Positions 16,819 to 25,090 of a DNA stretch of 52,839 nt are shown here, in pieces. A model generated the notes under the pieces. That model was given only the letters and a program-made list of their open reading frames with translations. It was not told the DNA's origin and did no database searches. The stretch is from Paractinoplanes ferrugineus (GTDB lineage: Bacteria > Actinomycetota > Actinomycetes > Mycobacteriales > Micromonosporaceae), in the NCBI RefSeq assembly GCF_016862195.1, contig NZ_BOMM01000048.1, positions 1 to 52,839 of the forward strand, given 5' to 3'. The first letter of the stretch is position 1; every line of letters begins with the position of its first letter. Both the position numbers and the translations under genes were made by a program.

Positions 16819-17583
16819 ATGACGATTCCGAAGGCGGGGACGGAGTGGCCGGGTGGGCGAAATGTGCGCGATCTCGGCGGCCGGGCGTTGCGCGGTGGCG
16901 GGCACACGGCTTTCGGGCGGGTGTACCGGTCCGGGGCGCCGGAGCACCTGACCGACGCGGGGTGGGCCGCGGCCAGGGCGGCCGGCGTGCGCACGGTGGT
17001 GGATCTGCGGAACGCGCCGGCCGAGACGCAGCGCACCGCGGACCACCCGGTCGTTGCCGCCGAGGCGCTGCGCGGGCTGGTCTTCGTGCCGGCGCCGACC
17101 GAGGATCCGGCCGATGCCGAGTTCCTCCGGGTGTGCGGACCCTATCTGGATCATCCGCGGTCCTGGTCCGACAACGTGCGCCTGGCCCCCGGCCGGGTCG
17201 CGGCCGCGCTGCTGGCGGTGGTGCGGGCCGACGGAGTGGTGCTCGTGCATTGCGCGGGCGGCCGTGATCGCACCGGGATGATCTCCGCGATGTTGTTGCA
17301 CCTGGCCGGCGCGACCGAGGAGGCCATCATCGAGGACTACGCGGCCGGCTGGCGCGGGGCGGGCGCCTACTCGGGGCACGGATGGGTCTACGACCCCGAC
17401 CGTGAGAGCTGGTTGCGGCAACGGCGCGGGCCGGTCGACGCCGAGCAGCTCGAGCGCGAGGTCGCGGCGCGGGTGCCGGCGCTGCGTGAGTGGGTGGCGA
17501 CGTTCGACAGTTCGGCCCTCCTGGACTCCGCCCTCCTCGACCCGGACGACATCCGCGCTGTCCGAGCGTTGCTCGTGCCATGA
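16819..17583 (+). CDS. Tyrosine/lipid phosphatase (PTP-loop family)
   Basis: The 254-residue protein has the phosphatase loop HCAGGRDRTG with nucleophile C145 and phosphate-binding R151 (C-x5-R), and the N-terminal NVRDLGG and YRSGAPEHLT motifs of the bacterial MptpB/LipA-like family. These hydrolyse phosphotyrosine, phosphoserine or phosphoinositides. No signal peptide is seen, so it acts inside the cell unless exported unusually. It is divergent from the MFS gene. The physiological substrate is unknown. Confidence 0.86.
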   Translation: MTIPKAGTEWPGGRNVRDLGGRALRGGGHTAFGRVYRSGAPEHLTDAGWAAARAAGVRTVVDLRNAPAETQRTADHPVVAAEALRGLVFVPAPTEDPADAEFLRVCGPYLDHPRSWSDNVRLAPGRVAAALLAVVRADGVVLVHCAGGRDRTGMISAMLLHLAGATEEAIIEDYAAGWRGAGAYSGHGWVYDPDRESWLRQRRGPVDAEQLEREVAARVPALREWVATFDSSALLDSALLDPDDIRAVRALLVP

Positions 17584-17612
17584 GCTGCGGGGGGCTCCTG
17601 GGCGGCGCCGCA

Positions 17613-17642
17613 AAGTTGTCGTACCCGAGCCGTAAGTTGTCG
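17613..17642 (+). promoter_or_regulatory. Direct repeat and leaderless -10 before the ligase
   Basis: AAGTTGTCG occurs at 17613-17621 and 17634-17642, two helical turns apart. TAAGTT (17633-17638) ends 6 nt before the ATG, matching a TAnnnT -10 of a leaderless transcript. No good -35 is seen. Confidence 0.3.
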
Positions 17643-17644
17643 GC

Positions 17645-19645
17645 ATGACCGAGGATGCGCCCACCGAGACCGGTTTCGACGCTGCCGGCTTCGACGCTGC
17701 CGTCGAGCAGGCCCAGGCCGCCGCCAAGTCCTACTACGACACGGGCGACGTGCTGATCACCGACGCCGACTACGACGCGCTGCTCGATCGCATCACCGCG
17801 GCCAAGCATGCCCATCCGGATTGGGACGATCGAGGCGTCACCACCCGGGTGGCGGCCGGGGCGTCCAGCGGCGGAGATGTGCGGCACCCGGTGCCGATGA
17901 TGTCGCTCGGCAAGGTCACCGGCGAGGACGAGGTCCGGGCGTTCGTGGCGAGCCTCGGCGGCGAGCCGTGCCTGGTCGAGGTGAAGCTCGACGGGCTGGC
18001 GATCCGGGTCGAATACAAAGCGGGGCGGCTCGCCCTGGCCGCGCTGCGCGGCGACGGCAGCACCGGGGAGGACGTCACCGCCCAGGTGCTGCGCGGGATC
18101 GCCGGTCTGCCGGCGCGGTTGGCCGAGGCGTGGACCGGTGAGGTCCGGGGCGAGATCTACATGACCGTCGGCGACTTCGAGACGGCCAGCGCCAACCGGG
18201 TCGCCGCCGGGGCCAAGGCGTTCATCAACTCGCGCGGGGCGGTGGCGGGATCGATCCGCAGCGTCGATCGCACCTACGAGACGCCGATGACCTTCGCGGC
18301 CTACGACATCTCCGGCGACTTCCCCGCGCACCGCGAGCGGATGGATCGCGCGGTCGAGCTCGGCTTCCCGGTGGCCGGGCAGCTCGCCACCGGCGAGGTT
18401 CAGGTGGCCGCCGACGCCGAGACGGCGCTCGCCGCCGTGGCGCGCATCGGTGAGTTGCGCCGGGGTCTGGAGTTCCCCATCGACGGCGCGGTGCTCACCG
18501 CCGATCTGGAGTCGACGCGGCGCCGGCTCGGGTCCGGCAGTCGCACCCCCTATTGGGCGGCCGCGTTCAAATATCCCGCCGACACCGGGTCGACGGTGCT
18601 GCGCGACATCGAGGTCCGGGTCGGGCGCACCGGGCGGATCTCGTTGCGGGCGGTGCTCGATCCGGTGTTCGTCGACGGCACCACGATCACCTATGCGACG
18701 CTGCACAACCCCAAGTTCGTCGAGGAGCAGGGTCTCGCGATCGGCCAGACGGTGGCCGTGTGGCGGGCCGGCGACGTCATTCCCCGGGTGACCGCGCCCA
18801 TCGGCGAGCAGCCGCACGGCCTGACCCCGTGGACGCCACCCGAGACCTGCCCGCAGTGCGGTGAGCCGTGGGACAAGTCAAGCCTGCTCTGGCGCTGCCA
18901 CACCGCCTCGTGCAGCGCCACCAACGCGCTCGAATACTGGTGCAGCCGCGAGGCCATGGACGTCGAGGGCGCGGGCGAGGCGCTCTGCGTCGCCCTGGTC
19001 AACGCCGGGCTCGCGACCGACGTCGCCGACCTCTACAAGCTCACCGAGGAGCAGTTGGCCGAGCTGCCGGTCGGCAACACCAAGGCCGGTGGCGTCGTGC
19101 TGCTCGGCAAACTCAACGCGGCCAAGGTCGTCGCCTCCCTCGAGCACAGCAAGACGCAGCCGTTCAACCGCGTCATCACCGGCCTGGGCATCCGGATGAC
19201 CGGGCGCAGCGTCGGCCGCTGGCTGGCGGCCCGCTTCAAGACCATGGACGCCCTGCGAGCCGCCACCGTCGAAGAGATCGCCGAGATCGACAAGATGGGG
19301 CTGATCAAGGCCCAGCACGTCGTCGACGGCCTCACCGCCATGGCCGGCGTCATCGACCGGCTGGCCGCGGCCGGCGTCACCATGAGCGTGCCCGAGACCG
19401 CCGGCGACAAGCCCTTGGCGGACAAGACCTACGTCGTGAGCGGCAGTGTGCCCGGCTACACCCGCACCACCGTCAGCGAACGCATCGAACAGCTCGGCGG
19501 CCGCGCCAGCGGCAACGTCTCCGCCACCACCACCGCCCTGGTCACCGCCGAGACGACCACGGCCAAGGCGACCAAGGCGGCCAAACTCGGCATCCCGATC
19601 ATCGACCCGGCCGAGTTCGCCAAGATGCTCGCCCCCACAGACTGA
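17645..19645 (+). CDS. NAD-dependent DNA ligase (divergent LigA type)
   Basis: The 666-residue enzyme has the full LigA plan: an Ia domain (YYDTGDVLITDADYDALL), an adenylation domain with KLDG (Lys in EVKLDGLA near residue 115), an OB fold, a zinc finger CPQC...WRCHTASC near 400-425, HhH repeats, and a C-terminal BRCT domain (YVVSGSVPGYTRTTV). It seals nicks using NAD as AMP donor. The segment SLDNAF that usually precedes the adenylation domain reads SLGKVT, so it is not a typical housekeeping LigA and may be a second ligase. No ribosome binding site is obvious; direct repeats of AAGTTGTCG (17613, 17634) lie before the ATG. Confidence 0.86.
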   Translation: MTEDAPTETGFDAAGFDAAVEQAQAAAKSYYDTGDVLITDADYDALLDRITAAKHAHPDWDDRGVTTRVAAGASSGGDVRHPVPMMSLGKVTGEDEVRAFVASLGGEPCLVEVKLDGLAIRVEYKAGRLALAALRGDGSTGEDVTAQVLRGIAGLPARLAEAWTGEVRGEIYMTVGDFETASANRVAAGAKAFINSRGAVAGSIRSVDRTYETPMTFAAYDISGDFPAHRERMDRAVELGFPVAGQLATGEVQVAADAETALAAVARIGELRRGLEFPIDGAVLTADLESTRRRLGSGSRTPYWAAAFKYPADTGSTVLRDIEVRVGRTGRISLRAVLDPVFVDGTTITYATLHNPKFVEEQGLAIGQTVAVWRAGDVIPRVTAPIGEQPHGLTPWTPPETCPQCGEPWDKSSLLWRCHTASCSATNALEYWCSREAMDVEGAGEALCVALVNAGLATDVADLYKLTEEQLAELPVGNTKAGGVVLLGKLNAAKVVASLEHSKTQPFNRVITGLGIRMTGRSVGRWLAARFKTMDALRAATVEEIAEIDKMGLIKAQHVVDGLTAMAGVIDRLAAAGVTMSVPETAGDKPLADKTYVVSGSVPGYTRTTVSERIEQLGGRASGNVSATTTALVTAETTTAKATKAAKLGIPIIDPAEFAKMLAPTD

Positions 19646-19659
19646 GCGCCCGCCGCCCG

Positions 19660-19941
19660 ATGAAGGGTGGCCTGGTGACGCTCACCCGTTACCTGGCCGA
19701 GGAGCTCAGCCCGCGCGGCATCCGGGCCAATTCGGTCTCGCCCGGCTCGACCCGCACCCGCATCGGCGGCAACGCGTTCGAGCTCTACCCCGAGGTGATC
19801 CCCGGCCTGGCGGCGGAGACCGCGCTCGGCCGGCTGGGCGAGCCCGACGACATCGGCAAGGTCATCGCCACGTTGCTGGGCGACGAGGGTGGCTGGGTCA
19901 CCGCCCAGGACATCGAGGTCTCGGGCGGCCTCAACCTCTGA
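19660..19941 (+). pseudogene. C-terminal remnant of an SDR oxidoreductase
   Basis: About 93 codons read as the end of a classical SDR: KGGLVTLTRYLAEEL (the Lys of the Y-x3-K motif and helix after it), RANSVSPGSTRT, and the typical GEPDDIGKVIATLLGDEGGWVTAQDIEVSGGL ending. The cofactor-binding half and the catalytic Tyr are missing. It starts 15 nt after the ligase stop. It is probably a leftover of a deletion and not a working enzyme. Confidence 0.65.
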
Positions 19942-19954
19942 CGGGCCGCCCGCG

Positions 19955-20686
19955 TCACGGCGTCGCGGCCGGCGGCAGGCGGTAGGTGGAGACGTGTGCG
20001 GGCGAATCCGCGGTGAACGGGGCGCCGGCCCAGTCGGCGTGCCGGGACTCCAGCTCGAACCCGGCCAGCTGGGCCATCAGGTCGAGCTCGGCCGGCCAGA
20101 CGTAACGGTGCGGCGACCGGAACAGCCTCGCCTGCCGCAACCCGTCGAACCAGAAGTGGTGCGAGACAAGACCTTGATTCAGTACGTCGTACGTGTGGAC
20201 CAGCACGTATCCGTCCTCGGCACGATGCACCGAGCCGTCGCGGCCGGGCGGCAGCCCGCGCAGATCGGGCACGAACAGCTCGACCACGAACCGCCCGCCC
20301 GGCCCCAGATGCCGTGCCGCGTTGCGGAAGCACTCCACCTGCTCGGCCTGCGTGAGCAGATTGGAGATCGTATTGAAGACCAGATAGACCAGGGTGAACT
20401 CGCCGTCGACCCGGGTGGCGGCCATGTCCCCGATCTCGACCCGGAACGACGGCTCCTTTTCCCGCAGCCGCCCGGCCATCGCCTCGGACAGCTCGATCCC
20501 GGTGACCGGCACGCCGCGCGCGGCCAGCGGAATCCCCACCCGCCCGGTGCCGACCGCGAACTCCAGCGCCGCCCCGTCCCCGGCGAGCGCGGCAAGCCGA
20601 TCCACCGCCGGATCCACCACCGACGCCGCGAACATCCCCTCGCCAGGCGTGTCGTACGTGGCGGCGGCTTCCTCGTCCCAGAGCAT
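19955..20686 (-). CDS. Class I SAM-dependent methyltransferase
   Basis: The 243-residue protein has the motif I region LEFAVGTGRVGIPLA (SAM binding) near residue 40, an acidic ELSEAM that follows strand 2, and GGRFVVELFVPD near 125 in the later core. The substrate is unknown. ATG 20686 (MLWDEEAAATYD) is the likely start: the YD near the start is a common methyltransferase opening, and the upstream extension is arginine/proline-rich. Confidence 0.82.
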   Translation of the reverse strand: MLWDEEAAATYDTPGEGMFAASVVDPAVDRLAALAGDGAALEFAVGTGRVGIPLAARGVPVTGIELSEAMAGRLREKEPSFRVEIGDMAATRVDGEFTLVYLVFNTISNLLTQAEQVECFRNAARHLGPGGRFVVELFVPDLRGLPPGRDGSVHRAEDGYVLVHTYDVLNQGLVSHHFWFDGLRQARLFRSPHRYVWPAELDLMAQLAGFELESRHADWAGAPFTADSPAHVSTYRLPPAATP

Positions 20687-20723
20687 GCCGCCGACCCTAC
20701 GGCCGGGCCTCATCGACGGCACC

Positions 20724-21510
20724 CTATATATGGGCCGCGGCCAGTTGATGCGCCGAACCACCGGCTCCGGGACGCGCGTTCTCGGCCTTGCTGAGTTCGG
20801 ACCAGTCGAGCTGGAAGCCGGCGGCAGCGCTCAGCTGCCGCAGAAAAGCGCGCAGGGCGCGGCCATTGCCTTCATGGAACGGGTGCATCGAGTTGAGCTC
20901 CCCGTAGAAGTGGGCGAGGCTCGACAGTAAGGTCTCCCGATCGAGGCCGACGAGGTATCCCTCTTCGGCGAGTTCGGACAGGACGGCGCCGACCCGGTCG
21001 TCCACGAAACGCTATTTCTTCGGCGATGAGATCGTCGGCGGAGACAAGGCCCGAAGCTACGTCGCGAAGTCGGTCCTGCCACTCGTCGTCGAACTCCACA
21101 CCTTCGAGAGCCGCGTTGGCGGTGGCAAGGGCGACCGCAGTCTCGGGGTCGGTCAACTGGCGCGAGTAATACCGTTTCATGAGGTCGGTGCTGAGCTTCG
21201 CGGAGGAAGACGCCGAGTCGGGAGGCGCGGCCCGGGGCAGCACGCCAGGGCAGTTCGCTGTGAGTCCTGCGGGACATTTCGACAGCGGAGAACTTGCCGT
21301 ATTCGGCAGTGACCCGATCCACCGTCTCCAGCTGTGCCGGCGTCAGCCGGGCCGGATCTCCACCGATAAAGCACCGGGACGACGGGACCTTGCCGCCAAG
21401 CCTCGATATCTTCGTCGAACATCGGAACGCCATGACGCGCGAGGTGTCAACCCTGGCAGTAGTAAACGAGCTTCATGGTGGTGAGGCGCCCGACGCGGCC
21501 GATCAGCCCT
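20724..21510 (-). pseudogene. Decayed Panacea (DUF4065)/VbhA-like/Fic locus
   Basis: Read on the minus strand, about 21510-21247 resembles the N- and mid-parts of a Panacea/DUF4065 protein: MKLVYYCQG at 21476, an in-frame TGA (21449-21447) where a Trp is expected, then HLARHGVPMFDEDIEAWRQGPVVPVLYR, a frameshift near 21360, then LTPAQLETVDRV and SELPWRAA. After another frameshift (about 21225) comes a helical segment with NAALEGVEFDDEW, resembling a VbhA-type Fic antitoxin. Finally 21005-20724 encodes part of a Fic domain with the catalytic HPFHEGNGR, lacking both the N-terminal part and the usual C-terminus. Several disruptions make function unlikely. Confidence 0.6.
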
Positions 21511-21560
21511 TTGAACCGGATCCGGCGCCTGCCCGGGTCTGGTTCGAAGCCGACGCGGGG

Positions 21561-23294
21561 CTACAAGAGATATTTGCTGAGCCAGTCGATGGTCTCCTGG
21601 AGGTAGTCGGCCCGGGACTGCTGGTTGAGCAGTTGGTGGCCCTCGTCGGGGAACAGCAGATAGCGGTGTGGGATCTCGCGTGCTGACAGGGCGGCCGCGA
21701 CCTGGGCTGATTCGATCACCGGGACGTTGGTGTCGTTCTCGCCGTGGATCAGCATCAGGGGTGCGCGCAGGTCGTCGATGCGGGTCATCGGGGACAGGTC
21801 GGCGAGCAGGGCGGCGTCGGTTTTCGGGTCGCCGTACTTGGAGACGGCGGCCGCGGCGATCCAGGGCTCGGTGTGCTCGTAGAAGGTCGCGAAGTCGGAC
21901 ATGCCGCACACGTCGATGCCGGCCCGGAACAGGTCGGGGAACCAGGTCAGGGCGATCAGCGTGAGGTAGCCGCCGTAGGACCGGCCCATGCAACCGATGC
22001 GGGCGGGATCGGCGACGCCGGAGAACACCAGGAAGCGTACGGACGAGCGCACGTCCTCGATCCCGGCGTAGCGCAGCCGGCCGTTGTCGGCGTTGACGAA
22101 CGACCGTCCGAAGCCCGACGACCCGCGTACGTTCGGGGCGAACACCGCGATCCCGCGCGCGACCAGGGCCTGGAACAGGGGGCCGTGCCGGGGCCGCTCC
22201 TGGTCCTCGGGCCCGCCGTGGAACCAGAGGACGGTCGGGAACGGGCCGTCGCCGGCCGGGCGGAAGAGCCATCCGCTCAGCCCCAGCTCGTCGTGCGCGG
22301 AGTAGAACTCGAGGGTCGGCTCGACCGCGTCGGGGGCGGCCGGCGCCACCGACACCGGTTGCACGGCCCCGTCGGCGTAGACCCAGATGCCGCTGGGCTG
22401 TCCCGGCTTTTCCGCGGCGAAGCCGAGGGTCCGTCCGTCGGCGCTCCAGGTGAGGTCGGCGGCGACCAGTCCGGGCATCGGCACCGTCTCGCGGCCCTCG
22501 TCGCTGAGCGAGATCACCTCGATGGAGGAGGTGCCGCCCCAGACGTTCCAGAGCACGGCCACGCGGGAGCCGTCGGGCGCGAGGGCGAACGATTCCACCT
22601 CGGCCCGGTCGGAGGCGGCGAGCAGGCGGCCGGTGGTGACGAGCCGGGGCAACTCGTCGACCTCGGAGCGCATGATGATCCCGTCCGGGCCGAAGACGGC
22701 CTGCTCGCCGATCGCGACGAACCGGTCGGTGCCGGTGGCGAGGGAGCGTTCGACGACGTGGCGGGAGCCCCGGGGGCCCATTCGGAGCAGTGCCGTGCCG
22801 TCGAAGAAGTCGAGCAGGGTGATCAGCTCACCGGTGCCGACGACGGTGCGGGTGCCCGACGCCGGCTCGATGAGCAGGGCGGTGGTCAGGTTCTCGGTGA
22901 CGACCAGCTGGGACCGGCCGGGCAGCCACCGCATGTTGTCGGCGGCGTCAGTGCCGAAGCCGGCCACCTGGTGCAGGCCGGAGCCGTCCGGCCGGACCAG
23001 CCACACCTCGTGGCGGGGTCCGCCGCCGGGGGCGGACAGGCAGGCGAGCCACCCGCCGCCGGTCGACCACAGCACCTGGGCGACCGGGGCGTCTCCGGTG
23101 TCCACCCGGAACGCCATTCCGGTGCCGACCTGCTGCACCCACACCTGCGGCCGGCCCCCGCGGTCGGACACATAGGCGCAATGTCCACCGTCCGGCGAGA
23201 GCGCGGGTGAGAAGCTGCCACCCGCCTCCGTCGGTAGACTTTCCGCCCAGCTCGTCGGCAGTACGCTGGCGTCCACTGGCCCTCTCGAATCCAC
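21561..23294 (-). CDS. S9 family prolyl-oligopeptidase-like serine peptidase
   Basis: The protein (577 residues from GTG 23294, 571 from GTG 23276) has an N-terminal beta-propeller with TolB/WD-like repeats (FSPALSPDGGHCAYVSDRGG, LAPDGSRVAVLWN) and a C-terminal alpha/beta-hydrolase domain with the nucleophile in GRSYGGY, Asp in HGENDTNVPV and His in DEGHQLLN. It should cleave small peptides or amides. The start is unclear: an 18-bp tandem repeat duplicates the GAGAGGG-CCA-GTG module. It follows the amidotransferase gene by 8-26 nt, so the two are in one operon. In that context it may process or degrade the pathway product. Confidence 0.85.
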   Translation of the reverse strand: MDSRGPVDASVLPTSWAESLPTEAGGSFSPALSPDGGHCAYVSDRGGRPQVWVQQVGTGMAFRVDTGDAPVAQVLWSTGGGWLACLSAPGGGPRHEVWLVRPDGSGLHQVAGFGTDAADNMRWLPGRSQLVVTENLTTALLIEPASGTRTVVGTGELITLLDFFDGTALLRMGPRGSRHVVERSLATGTDRFVAIGEQAVFGPDGIIMRSEVDELPRLVTTGRLLAASDRAEVESFALAPDGSRVAVLWNVWGGTSSIEVISLSDEGRETVPMPGLVAADLTWSADGRTLGFAAEKPGQPSGIWVYADGAVQPVSVAPAAPDAVEPTLEFYSAHDELGLSGWLFRPAGDGPFPTVLWFHGGPEDQERPRHGPLFQALVARGIAVFAPNVRGSSGFGRSFVNADNGRLRYAGIEDVRSSVRFLVFSGVADPARIGCMGRSYGGYLTLIALTWFPDLFRAGIDVCGMSDFATFYEHTEPWIAAAAVSKYGDPKTDAALLADLSPMTRIDDLRAPLMLIHGENDTNVPVIESAQVAAALSAREIPHRYLLFPDEGHQLLNQQSRADYLQETIDWLSKYLL

Positions 23295-23307
23295 TGGCCC
23301 TCTCAAA
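23272..23307 (-). repeat. Tandem 18-bp repeat carrying a duplicated start module
   Basis: TCCACTGGCCCTCTCGAA (23272-23289) is repeated at 23290-23307 with one change. On the minus strand each copy holds GAGAGGG-CCA-GTG, i.e. a ribosome-binding-like sequence and an in-frame GTG, so the duplication adds exactly six codons. Confidence 0.75.
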
Positions 23308-25075
23308 TCCCCTTGTCCTGCAACCACATCTCCAGCAGGGCGAGCTGCCACAGCTGGTTCGCGCCGAGTGTCGTACGCGGCGTGTTGGGATCGGCGAGCA
23401 GCCGATCGACGTACTCCGGGCGGAACAGGCCCCGCGCCCGCGCCGCCGGTGCGAAAAGCGCGTCCCGCACCTTGTCGAGCATCGGTCCTTCGAGGTGCCG
23501 GATGCCAGGTACCGGGAAGTAGCCCTTCGTCCGGTCGATCACCTCATCGGGAACGACGCCGCGGGCCGCCTCCTTGAGCACTCCTTTGCCGCCGTTGGCG
23601 AGCTTCAGGTCGGGCGGGCAGGCCGCGGCCAGCTCGACGAGTTCGTGGTCGAGGAACGGCACGCGCGCCTCGAGCCCCCACGCCATGGTCATGTTGTCGA
23701 CCCGCTTGACCGGGTCGTCGACGAGCATCACCTGCGAGTCCAGGCGGAGCGCGGCGTCGACGGCGGTGTCGGCGCCGGGCCGGCCGAAGCTCGCCGCGAC
23801 GAACTCGCGACTGACGTCGCTCGCCATCAGCCAGTCGGGGCTGAGCTGTTGCGCGAGTTGCGCATGCGGCCGGTCGAAGAACTCGGCGGCGTACGCGTCG
23901 ACCGCCCCGGACAGCGGCACGTCGGCGAGTGGCGGATACCAGCTGTAGCCCGCCAGGATCTCATCCGCCCCCTGCCCTGATTGTACGACTTTAACCGACT
24001 TCGACACATCTTCACTGAGCAGGTTGAACGCGATGCAGTCGTGACTGACCATCGGCTCGCTCATCGCCGCGACGGTGCGGTCGACCGCCGGCAGGAAACG
24101 ATCCTTGCCGATCCGGATCTGGTGGTGCACGGTGTCGAACTGCTTCGCGACGATGTCGGAGTAGGCGAACTCGTCACCGCTCTCGCCGCCCGCCGCCTCG
24201 AACCCGATGCTGAACGTGGTCAGCCCACGCTGCCCCTGCTCGGCCAGCAGCGCCACGATATAGCTGGAGTCGATCCCGCCGGACAGCAGCACCCCGACCG
24301 GCACGTCGGCGACCATCCGCCGTTCCACCGCCACCCGCAGCTTCTCGTGCAGTGCCGCCGCCCACTCCGCCCGCGACAACGAGAGATGCCGGGTGAACGA
24401 CGCCTCCCAGTACACGGTGTCGGTGAACCGGCCGTCCCGCTGATAGACCCGGACCGTCGCCGGGGACAGCTTCCGGATCCCGTTGACGATGGTGTGCGGG
24501 GCCGGCACGACCGAGTGGAACGTCATGTAGTGCTGAAGGGCCACCCGGTCGATGGAGGTGTCCACGTCACCGGCGGCGAGCAGGGCCGGCAGTGTCGACG
24601 CGAAGCGCACCCGCCCGCCGGTGGCGGAGTAGTAGAGCGGCTTGATGCCGAGCCGGTCCCGGGCGATCGTCACCTCGCCGGTGGCGTGCGACACGATCGC
24701 GAACGCGAACATGCCGAGGAAGCGCTTGACGCAGTCGGCGCCCCACCGGTGGAACGCCTTGATGATCACTTCGGTGTCGGACGTCGAGAAGAACCGGTAA
24801 CCGGCCCCCTCGAGCTCACGTCGCAGCTCCTGATAGTTGTAGATGCAACCGTTGAAGACCAGCGTCAGGCCGAGCTCCGGGTCGATCATCGGCTGTGCGC
24901 CGGCGTCCGACAGATCGATGATCTTCAGGCGGCGATGACCCAGCGCGACCGGCCCCGAGGACCAGAGTCCGGAGCCGTCCGGCCCGCGCGACTCCATGCT
25001 GGGCAACATCCGCCGGACGGCCTCCTCATCCGCTGCGTTCCCGTCGAACCGGAGCTCACCGGCGATCCCGCACAT
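23303..25075 (-). CDS. Glutamine-dependent amidotransferase, asparagine-synthetase family (NAGGN-amidotransferase-like)
   Basis: The 590-residue protein has a class II glutaminase domain (Cys2 in MCGIAGE, RGPDG, FNGCIYNYQELR) and an ATP-pyrophosphatase synthetase domain with the PP-loop LLSGGIDSS near residue 260. Such enzymes transfer ammonia from glutamine onto an AMP-activated carboxylate. The overall pattern resembles the N-acetylglutaminylglutamine amidotransferase branch more than housekeeping AsnB, but this is by eye. A GGGGAGG site precedes the ATG. It is 15 nt downstream of the ligase/ATP-grasp fusion gene and directly followed by the S9 peptidase, indicating a dedicated pathway. Confidence 0.85.
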   Translation of the reverse strand: MCGIAGELRFDGNAADEEAVRRMLPSMESRGPDGSGLWSSGPVALGHRRLKIIDLSDAGAQPMIDPELGLTLVFNGCIYNYQELRRELEGAGYRFFSTSDTEVIIKAFHRWGADCVKRFLGMFAFAIVSHATGEVTIARDRLGIKPLYYSATGGRVRFASTLPALLAAGDVDTSIDRVALQHYMTFHSVVPAPHTIVNGIRKLSPATVRVYQRDGRFTDTVYWEASFTRHLSLSRAEWAAALHEKLRVAVERRMVADVPVGVLLSGGIDSSYIVALLAEQGQRGLTTFSIGFEAAGGESGDEFAYSDIVAKQFDTVHHQIRIGKDRFLPAVDRTVAAMSEPMVSHDCIAFNLLSEDVSKSVKVVQSGQGADEILAGYSWYPPLADVPLSGAVDAYAAEFFDRPHAQLAQQLSPDWLMASDVSREFVAASFGRPGADTAVDAALRLDSQVMLVDDPVKRVDNMTMAWGLEARVPFLDHELVELAAACPPDLKLANGGKGVLKEAARGVVPDEVIDRTKGYFPVPGIRHLEGPMLDKVRDALFAPAARARGLFRPEYVDRLLADPNTPRTTLGANQLWQLALLEMWLQDKGI

Positions 25076-25090
25076 GCGTCCTCCCCAACT

